Shown in pieces: positions 53,745 through 62,019 of a stretch of 64,000 bases of DNA. Below the pieces are notes generated by a model that searched no databases, had not been told where the DNA came from, and saw only the letters and a program-made list of their open reading frames with translations. Origin of the DNA: Vibrio jasicida CAIM 1864 = LMG 25398 (GTDB lineage Bacteria > Pseudomonadota > Gammaproteobacteria > Enterobacterales > Vibrionaceae). The first letter of the stretch is position 1; every line of letters begins with the position of its first letter. The translations under genes and the position numbers were made by a program. The stretch lies in assembly GCF_000400365.1 (NCBI RefSeq), contig NZ_BAOG01000102.1, forward strand, positions 44,100 to 108,099, written 5' to 3'.

Positions 53745-54806
53745 TTGGAATTTTTATTAGATTATGGTCTGTTTTTAGCCAAGATTATCACCGTTGTTGC
53801 GGCCGTGGTTGTGCTGCTGATTATTGCAAAATCGGCGGGTGGTAAATCGGGTGCTGCGAAAGGCGAATTGGAAGTCACCAATCTTTCTGAGCGTCATAAA
53901 GATGCAATCGAACAGTTAGAACATCACCTGCACGATGACGCTTTCATCAAAGCTCGTGATAAAGCGGCTAAGAAGGAAGAGAAAGAAAAGAACAAATCTC
54001 GCGAGAAAGAAATCAAACAAGCGAGCAAAGAAGGCTCTCTCGATAGCAAGCGTGAACCGCACCTGTTCGTGTTGGACTTCAACGGCAGTATTGATGCAAA
54101 AGAAGTGGGCTCTCTACGTGAAGAGATTACTGCAGTATTAGCCGTAGCTCGCGAAGGCGATGAAGTGCTGCTTCGTCTAGAGTCTGGTGGTGGTATGGTC
54201 CATGGCTATGGCTTAGCATCTTCTCAACTTGATCGAATCAAGGCTGCAGGTCTGCCTCTGACGATTTCTGTCGACAAAGTGGCAGCAAGTGGTGGCTACA
54301 TGATGGCATGTGTGGCAGACAAGATTGTGTCTGCGCCGTTTGCGATTGTAGGTTCTATCGGCGTTATCGCGCAGATCCCTAACTTCAACAAACTGTTGAA
54401 AAAACACGATATCGAATATGAGCAGCTAACAGCTGGTGAGTACAAGCGTACACTAACGATGTTTGGTGAGAACACCGACAAAGCGCGTGATAAGTTCAAA
54501 CAAGAACTTGAAGAAACACACGTACTGTTCAAAGACTTCATCAGTGAACGTCGCCCAGCGCTAGAACTTGAAAAAGTCGCAACCGGTGAGCACTGGTTTG
54601 GTACGCAAGCGAAAGAGCTAGGGCTGGTGGATGAAATCAGCACTTCCGACGATCTAGTTGTTGCAGCATGCAAAGAGAAAACCGTACTAGCAGTGCATTA
54701 CGTGCAAAAGAAAAAACTGGCAGACAAGCTTGCCGGTGTTGCAGGCAAAGTAGCAGACAGTGTCGTACTTAAACTTGCAGAGCGTGGTCAAAAGCCAATT
54801 GTGTAA
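53745..54806 (+). CDS. sohB: Inner-membrane peptidase SohB (TTG start)
   Basis: A 353-residue signal-peptide-peptidase-family protease. One N-terminal membrane helix (about 10-28) is followed by a charged linker and the catalytic domain with nucleophile S182 (KVAASGGYMMA) and general base K234 (GEYKRTLTMFGENTD). The TTG at 53745 yields the family N-terminus and has GAGG about ten bases upstream. It was named as a multicopy suppressor of htrA in E. coli; the natural substrate is unknown. A terminator follows. Confidence 0.93.
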   Translation: MEFLLDYGLFLAKIITVVAAVVVLLIIAKSAGGKSGAAKGELEVTNLSERHKDAIEQLEHHLHDDAFIKARDKAAKKEEKEKNKSREKEIKQASKEGSLDSKREPHLFVLDFNGSIDAKEVGSLREEITAVLAVAREGDEVLLRLESGGGMVHGYGLASSQLDRIKAAGLPLTISVDKVAASGGYMMACVADKIVSAPFAIVGSIGVIAQIPNFNKLLKKHDIEYEQLTAGEYKRTLTMFGENTDKARDKFKQELEETHVLFKDFISERRPALELEKVATGEHWFGTQAKELGLVDEISTSDDLVVAACKEKTVLAVHYVQKKKLADKLAGVAGKVADSVVLKLAERGQKPIV

Positions 54807-54821
54807 TGTTTAAGAAATAAC

Positions 54822-54851
54822 AAAAAAACCAACTGTTTAGTTGGTTTTTTT
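54822..54851 (+). terminator. sohB terminator
   Basis: AAAAAAACCAAC and GTTGGTTTTTTT form a hairpin with a 6-base loop; convergent with the lyase gene. Confidence 0.88.
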
Positions 54852-54886
54852 GTTTCCGCTGAGGGTTGTTAGTTCAGCTCTAACCG

Positions 54887-55930
54887 TTATTGGTTCAGTT
54901 CTAACTGATAGAAGCTTGCTTGAGCATAATCACCCGCTTCCATGCCGCGCCATTCACAGTCTGAACTGCTTTTCTTCGTATTACATTGGTTGTAAGCACC
55001 GGCTTTGTAATACATCCAATCGTTACCATAGCCTTGGTCTATTTCATGACCTTGGTATTTGCCTTCTGCTAGATTCACATCAAATGTCTTAGTGACTTCA
55101 TTTTTCTCACCAGGGTTCTTAGTGAAAGTCAGGTGCATGATCTCACCTTCCACATTCACGCTGTATGAGAAGATTTCACCCAGTTTGATGCCGTCTTGTG
55201 GGTCTGCGTCGCCTTTACGTAAGTTGTATTGTCCGAACACGTTGTGGCGGATGTCTTGGCGAAGTTTCTTACCATTTTCATCTTTCGCGTCTTGAAGTTC
55301 TTTGGTTGGGTTTAACTCGTAGTTCCACGAAAGAGAGCCGTATTCATGCTCAGGCAGTTTTCGGTAAGAAATCTTTAAAGGCTCATTGTCAGAGCCATGA
55401 ATTTGGCCAATCACGACAGCGAATGCGCCATTCTTTTTGTAGTTGCCACTTGTACTTACTTGGTCAACAGATAGGGTCGCGTTTAGCTCGCCACCAATCG
55501 CACCATACTCAGCAGCATTTGGGTGAGAAGCGACGACAAAGTTGTTTTTTGGCTCACCGTAGTGCGTAGCAAGCATGGCACGAAGTTCACTACGGGTGTT
55601 CTTACTATTAGGAGTGGTCGGTGCTTCATTTGGTGCAACAAAAACCACGGCGCCTGTTTCTTTGTTGGTATAGAACCACTCAGGGTGAACATAAGGGTTT
55701 TCTGTATTGCCCAGCTCATCTTTGGCTATTTCTAATGCTTTACCTTTGCGTTCACCTTCTTTAGTTAGTTCAGGCAAGGTAATTTTCCAATTCGTCATAT
55801 CAAAGTTTTGAGCTGGAGCCTTTGTCGGATCTAGCTCATATTTGTTCGCTAATTCATTAGACGAAGTTGCAGCCATAGCAGAAGCAGAGGCAATGCTGGC
55901 AGCAAGAAAAGTAAGCGCTAATTTCTTCAT
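54887..55930 (-). CDS. Secreted polysaccharide lyase family 7 alginate lyase
   Basis: A 347-residue enzyme predicted to cleave alginate by beta-elimination. A signal peptide (about 1-20, ASASAMA) directs export. The three PL7 signatures are present: RSELR (113-117), QIH (176-178) and YYKAGAYNQ (307-315); the QIH form is usually linked to polyguluronate preference. C316 and C325 may form a disulfide. No binding module is attached. It lies alone between sohB and the divergent cmk; E. coli has no lyase here, so it is an accessory gene for marine algal polysaccharide use. Confidence 0.92.
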   Translation of the reverse strand: MKKLALTFLAASIASASAMAATSSNELANKYELDPTKAPAQNFDMTNWKITLPELTKEGERKGKALEIAKDELGNTENPYVHPEWFYTNKETGAVVFVAPNEAPTTPNSKNTRSELRAMLATHYGEPKNNFVVASHPNAAEYGAIGGELNATLSVDQVSTSGNYKKNGAFAVVIGQIHGSDNEPLKISYRKLPEHEYGSLSWNYELNPTKELQDAKDENGKKLRQDIRHNVFGQYNLRKGDADPQDGIKLGEIFSYSVNVEGEIMHLTFTKNPGEKNEVTKTFDVNLAEGKYQGHEIDQGYGNDWMYYKAGAYNQCNTKKSSSDCEWRGMEAGDYAQASFYQLELNQ

Positions 55931-56223
55931 ATTGTGTTCTCAATTTTTATAGGGTCGTCGATAAGATGATTTAATATACAATAATATTGTATTACTAATA
56001 TGTGATCGGGTCGGAAAAATGAAACTTAGAGAAAATCCGCCATTTGGTATTGCGTTTTAAAGAGAAAAAATCAGAAGAGAGAAAACGGCAAATTCTGAAC
56101 CGGGGAGAGGGCAAAGAAATGGTATCCTGAGGCTATTAGGTATATACTCCCGCACCGTAAAATTAAGAATGAAATGAATTTGGGTGGAAGCACCGAAATT
56201 CGCACATCAACGTGGAGAAAAAC

Positions 56224-56904
56224 ATGTCCTCTCAAACTCCGGTTGTTACCGTAGATGGACCTAGTGGTGCAGGTAAAGGCACTTTATGTATGTTGCTGGC
56301 GAAGAAGTTGGGCTTTCATCTTCTTGATTCTGGCGCAATTTATCGTGTACTTGCACTCGCAGCGATTCACCACGGCGTAGACACTGAGTCAGAAGATGCG
56401 CTTGTTCCACTTGCTACTCATCTAGACGTTCAGTTTGTTGCTGAAGGTGACCTAGTAAAAGTGATTCTAGAAGGCGAAGACGTCTCTGGTGAGCTTCGTA
56501 AAGAAGAAACGGGGATGGCGGCGTCTAAAGTAGCAGCTCTGCCACGCGTTCGTGAAGCATTATTGCGCCGTCAGCGTGCATTTGAGACCGCTCCGGGTCT
56601 GGTTGCTGATGGCCGTGATATGGGTACGGTCGTATTCACGAATGCACAAGCGAAAATTTTCCTTGATGCGAGCGCAGAAGAGCGTGCAAATCGACGCCTT
56701 AAACAGTTGCAAGAGAAAGGGTTAGATGTTAGATTTGCTGACCTTTTGAGCGAGATCCAAGAGCGTGACGATCGCGATCGTAACCGCCCAGTGGCACCAC
56801 TACGCCCTGCAGAGGATGCGCTTGTGCTAGATTCTACGTCGATGAGTATCGACGAAGTAGTAGAAAAGGCACTACAATATATCGAATCGAAGCTAGCTGA
56901 GTAA
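56224..56904 (+). CDS. cmk: Cytidylate kinase
   Basis: A 226-residue kinase for CMP and dCMP. The P-loop GPSGAGKG is near residues 12-19; ADGRDMGTVVF and RDDRDRNRPVAPL are signatures. ATG at 56224 has GTGGAG six bases upstream; the in-frame GTG at 56212 is rejected. It leads the conserved cmk-rpsA-ihfB order, with rpsA 110 bp downstream. Confidence 0.95.
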   Translation: MSSQTPVVTVDGPSGAGKGTLCMLLAKKLGFHLLDSGAIYRVLALAAIHHGVDTESEDALVPLATHLDVQFVAEGDLVKVILEGEDVSGELRKEETGMAASKVAALPRVREALLRRQRAFETAPGLVADGRDMGTVVFTNAQAKIFLDASAEERANRRLKQLQEKGLDVRFADLLSEIQERDDRDRNRPVAPLRPAEDALVLDSTSMSIDEVVEKALQYIESKLAE

Positions 56905-57014
56905 TAACACTCGGCTAGACTAAGAGCGTTGGTCGCAAGGATGATGACTGGCGAATTTAATAACCCCATGCGGTAGGATACCCGTGGACGTTTAATTTAT
57001 TGAAGATTAAATAA

Positions 57015-58685
57015 ATGACTGAATCTTTTGCTCAACTCTTTGAAGAGTTTCTAAACGAAACAGAATTCCAACAAGGCAGCATCGTTAAAGGTACTGTAGT
57101 AGCTATCGAGAACGGTTTCGTTCTTGTTGACGCTGGTCTTAAGTCTGAATCTGCTATCCCTGCTGAACAGTTCAAGAACGCTGCTGGCGAACTTGAAGTT
57201 GAAGTTGGTGCTGAAGTAGACGTAGCTCTAGACGCTGTTGAAGATGGTTTCGGTGAAACTCAACTTTCTCGTGAGAAAGCTAAGCGTCACGAAGCTTGGA
57301 TCGTTCTTGAGAAAGCTTACGAAGAAGCTGAAACTGTTGTTGGTATCATCAACGGTAAAGTTAAAGGCGGTTTCACTGTTGAACTAAACGGTATCCGTGC
57401 TTTCCTTCCTGGCTCTCTAGTAGACGTACGTCCAATCCGCGACACTGCTCACCTAGAAAACAAAGAGCTAGAGTTCAAAGTTATCAAACTTGACCAAAAA
57501 CGTAACAACGTAGTTGTTTCACGTCGTGCAGTTATCGAATCTGAGAACAGCGTTGAGCGTGACGAGCTTCTAGAAACTCTACAAGAAGGTTCTGAAGTTA
57601 AAGGTATCGTTAAGAACCTTACTGACTACGGTGCGTTCGTTGACCTAGGTGGCGTTGACGGTCTTCTACATATCACAGATATGGCTTGGAAGCGCGTTAA
57701 GCACCCATCTGAAATCGTTAACGTTGGTGACGAGATCCAAGTTAAAGTTCTTAAGTTCGACCGTGAGCGTACTCGCGTATCACTAGGTCTTAAGCAACTA
57801 GGCGAAGATCCATGGGTAGCAATCGCTAAGCGTTACCCAGAAGGTCACAAACTAACTGGTCGCGTAACTAACCTAACTGACTACGGCTGCTTCGTTGAAA
57901 TCGAAGAAGGCGTTGAAGGTCTAGTACACGTTTCAGAAATGGATTGGACTAACAAGAACATCCACCCATCTAAAGTTGTTAATGTTGGCGACGAAGTTGA
58001 GGTTATGGTTCTTGAGATCGACGAAGAACGTCGTCGTATTTCTCTAGGTCTGAAACAGTGTAAAGCTAACCCATGGCAGTCATTCGCTGAAGCACAAGCT
58101 AAAGGCGACAAAGTTACTGGTAAGATCAAGTCTATCACTGACTTCGGTATCTTCATCGGTCTAGAAGGCGGCATCGACGGTCTAGTTCACCTATCTGACA
58201 TTTCTTGGAATGTTGCTGGCGAAGAAGCTGTACGTGAGTACAAGAAAGGCGACGAGATCTCTGCAGTTGTTCTAGCAGTAGACGCTGAGCGTGAGCGCAT
58301 TTCTCTAGGCGTTAAGCAAATGGAAAACGACCCATTCAATGCTTACGTTGCTGACAACAAGAAAGGTGTTCTAGTTAACGCTACTGTAACTGCTGTTGAC
58401 GCTAAAGGCGCTACAGTTGAAATCGCAGAAGGCGTTGAAGGTTACATCCGTGCTTCTGAAGTATCACGCGATCGCGTAGAAGATGCTTCTCTAATCCTAA
58501 GTGCTGGTGATGTTGTTGAAGCGAAGTTCACAGGTGTAGACCGTAAGAACCGCGTAATCAACCTATCTATCAAAGCTAAAGATGAAGCTGATGAGCAAGA
58601 AGCAATGGCATCTATCAACAAGCAAGACGAAGCTGCTTTTGGTAATGCAATGGCTGACGCTTTCAAAGCTGCTAAAGGCGAATAA
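57015..58685 (+). CDS. rpsA: 30S ribosomal protein S1
   Basis: A 556-residue RNA-binding protein with six S1 domains, needed to start translation of most mRNAs. Repeated segments such as LTDYGAFVDLGGVDGLLHI and LTDYGCFVEIEEGVEGLVH mark domains 3 and 4. Codon use is biased as in highly expressed genes. A terminator follows. S1 autoregulates its own translation in E. coli; the leader here (56905-57014) may do the same. Confidence 0.98.
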   Translation: MTESFAQLFEEFLNETEFQQGSIVKGTVVAIENGFVLVDAGLKSESAIPAEQFKNAAGELEVEVGAEVDVALDAVEDGFGETQLSREKAKRHEAWIVLEKAYEEAETVVGIINGKVKGGFTVELNGIRAFLPGSLVDVRPIRDTAHLENKELEFKVIKLDQKRNNVVVSRRAVIESENSVERDELLETLQEGSEVKGIVKNLTDYGAFVDLGGVDGLLHITDMAWKRVKHPSEIVNVGDEIQVKVLKFDRERTRVSLGLKQLGEDPWVAIAKRYPEGHKLTGRVTNLTDYGCFVEIEEGVEGLVHVSEMDWTNKNIHPSKVVNVGDEVEVMVLEIDEERRRISLGLKQCKANPWQSFAEAQAKGDKVTGKIKSITDFGIFIGLEGGIDGLVHLSDISWNVAGEEAVREYKKGDEISAVVLAVDAERERISLGVKQMENDPFNAYVADNKKGVLVNATVTAVDAKGATVEIAEGVEGYIRASEVSRDRVEDASLILSAGDVVEAKFTGVDRKNRVINLSIKAKDEADEQEAMASINKQDEAAFGNAMADAFKAAKGE

Positions 58686-58702
58686 TTTACTCGCTTAAGC
58701 TA

Positions 58703-58727
58703 AAAAGGGGCCGCAAGGCTCCTTTTT
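58703..58727 (+). terminator. rpsA terminator
   Basis: AAAAAGG-GCC pairs with GGC-CCTTTTT around GCAA, followed by T-run. Confidence 0.85.
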
Positions 58728-58748
58728 TATGCTTGCTATAAACTAAGT

Positions 58749-58859
58749 AGTAATACTAATGTTGATAAACTATGCTAAAAAAAGACATTTTTTGATTGCA
58801 CATTTTGTGTAAAAATTGTCTAGAATTGATAGCAAGTGTTTGTTGGAATTAGTATTACT
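58749..58859. repeat. Widely spaced 12-bp inverted repeat between rpsA and ihfB
   Basis: AGTAATACTAAT (58749-58760) and ATTAGTATTACT (58848-58859) are perfect inverted copies enclosing 87 AT-rich bases, just upstream of ihfB. They could be a miniature element or paired operator sites. Confidence 0.7.
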
Positions 58860-58898
58860 TACTATAATGAGTGATAAAGATACTCAAAGAGGGCAACT

Positions 58899-59183
58899 AT
58901 GACTAAGTCTGAACTGATTGAAAGACTCTGCGCTGAGCAAACACATTTATCAGCGAAAGAGGTAGAAGATGCTGTAAAAGATATTTTAGAGCACATGGCC
59001 TCTACACTAGAGACCGGTGACCGTATTGAGATCCGTGGCTTTGGTAGTTTTTCTCTTCATTACCGCGAGCCTCGCGTAGGTCGCAACCCTAAAACGGGCG
59101 ACAAGGTGGAGTTAGAGGGTAAATACGTTCCTCACTTCAAACCAGGCAAAGAGCTTCGTGAACGCGTAAATATGGATAGCTAA
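58899..59183 (+). CDS. ihfB: Integration host factor subunit beta
   Basis: A 94-residue DNA-bending protein that pairs with IhfA. The family signature GFGSFSLHYREPRVGRNP includes the DNA-intercalating arm region. AGAGGG lies upstream of the ATG. It follows rpsA as in E. coli but a terminator and a 213-bp gap suggest its own promoter. Confidence 0.97.
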   Translation: MTKSELIERLCAEQTHLSAKEVEDAVKDILEHMASTLETGDRIEIRGFGSFSLHYREPRVGRNPKTGDKVELEGKYVPHFKPGKELRERVNMDS

Positions 59184-59201
59184 GGCTCTCTTATTAGTTT
59201 G

Positions 59202-59236
59202 AAAAAGCGGCATACTCTCGTGTATGCCGCTTTTTT
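59202..59236 (+). terminator. ihfB terminator
   Basis: AAAAAGCGGCATAC pairs with GTATGCCGCTTTTT, followed by T. Confidence 0.9.
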
Positions 59237-59323
59237 ATAACTAGATTATTGGTAATATACATGGTCTGAAGAAACATTTTACTGCATAATCTTACCTACT
59301 TACTCCTCGAAGGGTGATGTAAC

Positions 59324-59617
59324 ATGAAAATTATAAAAATCATTGCTGTTTTAGCTCTCTTTTTAATTGCACTGGCTTTAGGTTCTCAAAACCAAGAGAT
59401 CGTAACCTTTAATTATCTTCTGGCGAAAGGTGAGTTCCACTTATCAACCTTGCTGGGTGTAGTGTTTGTCGTTGGTTTTGGCATAGCATGGGTTATCTTT
59501 GCTAGCATTCAGTTCAAAACTCAACTGCAAGTGCGTCGTCTGAAAAAGAAACTTAAAAAGTATGAGCCCGCTGAAGCAGAACAACCTGCAAAACCAGCAG
59601 TAGAAAAACAGGCATAA
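59324..59617 (+). CDS. lapA: Lipopolysaccharide assembly protein LapA
   Basis: A 97-residue inner-membrane protein with two membrane helices (about 4-22 and 42-64) and a charged C-terminal coil. Partner of LapB in controlling LpxC and lipopolysaccharide synthesis in E. coli. It precedes lapB by 18 bp, forming an operon. Confidence 0.9.
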   Translation: MKIIKIIAVLALFLIALALGSQNQEIVTFNYLLAKGEFHLSTLLGVVFVVGFGIAWVIFASIQFKTQLQVRRLKKKLKKYEPAEAEQPAKPAVEKQA

Positions 59618-59635
59618 GGATAAGGCTTAACTTTA

Positions 59636-60811
59636 ATGCTTGAACTACTCTTCTTGTTATTGCCAATAGCCGCCGCCTATGGTTGGTACATGGGCCACCG
59701 TAGCGCTCAGCAAGACAAGCAGAAGCAATCTCATCAGATATCCCGTCAGTATGTGACGGGTCTTAACCTGCTCCTATCTGATCAATCAGATAAGGCGGTT
59801 GACCACTTCATTGAATTGCTCCAAGTTGATAACGAAACGATAGATACTCACCTAGCGTTGGGTAATCTTTTCCGTTCTCGTGGTGAAGTCGACCGAGCAA
59901 TTCGAATCCACCAAAATCTCATTTCTCGTTCTGGCCTCACGCTAGACCAGAAAAATCTCGCGCTTCAACAGCTCGCTAAAGATTACATGGCCTCTGGTTT
60001 CTTAGACCGTGCAGAAAAAATCTTTGAACAGTTAGTGGAAGAGCCAGACCATCGTGAAAGTGCACTTCAGCAACTTGTCACCATCTACCAACAAACGCGT
60101 GAGTGGGAAAAAGCCATTCATTACGCAAACCAGTTGGCGAAGATGGGTAAGAAGCGCACTCGTATTCGTGCCAACATTGCACATTTCTGGTGTGAGTTAG
60201 CCATGCTTGACCAAGCCGATGGTCACACCAGTAAAGCGATTCAACATTTCAAGAAAGCACTGTCAGAAGACCCTAAATGTGTTCGTGCGAGTATTGCCCT
60301 CGGCCGGGTGTATTTAGAGTCAGAAGATTACAAACACACCATCAAGTACCTGACAGGTGTGCTTGAGCAAGATAAAGACTTTATTAGTGATGTCCTACCA
60401 ACGATTGCTGAGTGTTATCACCATTTAGGTCAGGAAGATGAACTCGTAGAATTCTTACGTGCCTGTATCGATAAAAAGGCGGGTGTATCGTCCGAATTAA
60501 TGTTGGCGCAACTTGTCGCGCATCATGAGAGCGTTGGTGCCGCGCAAGAGCTGTTGACGAAACAACTACTGAAAAACCCAACCATGAAAGGCTTTTACCG
60601 TCTTATTGATTACCATATTGCAGAAGCAGAAGACGGTCGTGCAAAGGACAGTCTATCGACACTGCAAGCCATGGTTGGTGAACAGTTAAAAGTGAAGCCA
60701 CATTACCGATGCAGGAAGTGTGGCTTCTCAACCCATTCCCTTTACTGGCATTGTCCATCTTGTAAAGGATGGGGGACGATCAAGCCAATCCGCGGATTGG
60801 ACGGTGAATAA
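59636..60811 (+). CDS. lapB: Lipopolysaccharide assembly protein LapB (YciM)
   Basis: A 391-residue protein with one N-terminal membrane helix, a run of tetratricopeptide repeats in the cytoplasm, and a C-terminal rubredoxin-type metal site with C359, C362, C373 and C376. In E. coli LapB promotes FtsH degradation of LpxC, so it balances lipopolysaccharide and phospholipid synthesis. It is cotranscribed with lapA; a terminator-like hairpin follows. Confidence 0.95.
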   Translation: MLELLFLLLPIAAAYGWYMGHRSAQQDKQKQSHQISRQYVTGLNLLLSDQSDKAVDHFIELLQVDNETIDTHLALGNLFRSRGEVDRAIRIHQNLISRSGLTLDQKNLALQQLAKDYMASGFLDRAEKIFEQLVEEPDHRESALQQLVTIYQQTREWEKAIHYANQLAKMGKKRTRIRANIAHFWCELAMLDQADGHTSKAIQHFKKALSEDPKCVRASIALGRVYLESEDYKHTIKYLTGVLEQDKDFISDVLPTIAECYHHLGQEDELVEFLRACIDKKAGVSSELMLAQLVAHHESVGAAQELLTKQLLKNPTMKGFYRLIDYHIAEAEDGRAKDSLSTLQAMVGEQLKVKPHYRCRKCGFSTHSLYWHCPSCKGWGTIKPIRGLDGE

Positions 60812-60815
60812 TTTT

Positions 60816-60853
60816 AATGCAGCTGGCAGAGTTTCTGTCCGCTGCATTTTTTT
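60816..60853 (+). terminator. lapB terminator
   Basis: AATGCAGC pairs with GCTGCATT and is followed by a run of T. pyrF begins about 40 bp later, so pyrF is at least partly independent of lapAB. Confidence 0.75.
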
Positions 60854-60894
60854 AAGCTTTATTTGATAAGAACCAAAAATAGTTAGGAGATGAA

Positions 60895-61596
60895 ATGATC
60901 GACCAAAAAGTTATTGTCGCACTAGATTATGATAACCAAGCTGATGCGCTTGCATTCGTAGATAGAATTGATCCTGCGTCATGCCGCCTAAAAGTGGGCA
61001 AGGAAATGTTTACACTATTTGGTCCTGATTTCGTACGTGAACTGCATAAACGCGGGTTCTCTGTGTTCCTAGACCTGAAATTTCACGATATCCCGAATAC
61101 GTGTTCAAAAGCCGTGCGAGCAGCCGCTGAGTTGGGTGTATGGATGGTAAACGTTCACGCAAGCGGTGGTGAGCGTATGATGGCTGCGTCGCGTGAAATC
61201 CTAGAGCCGTATGGTACAGATCGCCCGTTATTGATTGGTGTAACGGTACTGACCAGTATGGAACAAAGCGACTTAGCTGGAATTGGCTTAAACGTGGCTC
61301 CTCAGGAGCAGGTGGTCCGCCTTGCAACGCTAACTAAGAACTCTGGCCTAGACGGCGTAGTCTGTTCAGCTCAAGAGTCTTCAATGCTTAAGAGTGAGCT
61401 TGGTAAAGAGTTTAAGCTCATTACTCCTGGGATTCGCCCAGCAGGTTCTGAACAAGGCGACCAACGTCGTATTATGACACCAGTCGATGCGATTCAAGCA
61501 GGCTCAGACTACCTAGTGATTGGTCGTCCTATTACACAAGCTACCGACCCAGCAGCAGTGCTTAAATCCATCAACGAAAGTTTGGCGAATATGTAA
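60895..61596 (+). CDS. pyrF: Orotidine 5'-phosphate decarboxylase
   Basis: A 233-residue enzyme making UMP, the last step of de novo pyrimidine synthesis. The active-site chain D60-K62-D65 is in FLDLKFHDIPNT. TAGGAG lies seven bases before the ATG. It follows lapB as in E. coli, and is followed by a terminator. Confidence 0.97.
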   Translation: MIDQKVIVALDYDNQADALAFVDRIDPASCRLKVGKEMFTLFGPDFVRELHKRGFSVFLDLKFHDIPNTCSKAVRAAAELGVWMVNVHASGGERMMAASREILEPYGTDRPLLIGVTVLTSMEQSDLAGIGLNVAPQEQVVRLATLTKNSGLDGVVCSAQESSMLKSELGKEFKLITPGIRPAGSEQGDQRRIMTPVDAIQAGSDYLVIGRPITQATDPAAVLKSINESLANM

Positions 61597-61617
61597 GACT
61601 GGTTTGAGGCTAAAACG

Positions 61618-61649
61618 AAAGGTGAAGTGGTAAACACTTCGCCTTTTTT
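61618..61649 (+). terminator. pyrF terminator
   Basis: AAAGGTGAAGTG pairs with CACTTCGCCTTT (one wobble), followed by T-run. Confidence 0.88.
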
Positions 61650-61771
61650 ATTTCCTGTAACACAAACATGCTCAACATAAAGACACTATATCGCTGGGCA
61701 GTAATGGCTTAGCGGATGGTACTGTTATGATCACACTTCTCTAACATAAATCGCTGTGATAGTCGGAATGT

Positions 61772-61814
61772 GCAACCATGTGTTATGGATGGGTTGCGTT
61801 ACAAATGTGTAACG
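61772..61814 (+). promoter_or_regulatory. Tandem hairpins upstream of the YejA-type gene
   Basis: GCAACC/GGTTGC (61772-61777, 61792-61797) is followed at once by CGTTAC/GTAACG (61797-61802, 61809-61814). They lie in a ~370-bp gap before the gene. They may be operator dyads or leader structure; function unknown. Confidence 0.35.
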
Positions 61815-62019
61815 AATACTATGGAGTGGATGCATTCACTGCGTTGTAAGGTCAGGATGACCTAGTGAAACTCTCTGATATTAATACGGAAGTGGACAGG
61901 ACTTCACTTTGTATTCGCTCCCTCTATTTTCTTTGCTGTGTATCGCGCGCAGTCATTCTGAGATTCACTTGTTGTCGCTCTTCCTGCCGCACTGCGCAAA
62001 CACAACAAGGAAGAATACA

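Noticed and set aside
54296..54673. A 125-residue Ser-rich open frame on the minus strand
   Set aside because: It is the antisense shadow of sohB, whose catalytic residues fix the coding strand.
58800..58860. An IHF site near ihfB for autoregulation
   Set aside because: The best candidate (TATCAATTC on the minus strand) lacks the TTR end of WATCAANNNNTTR.
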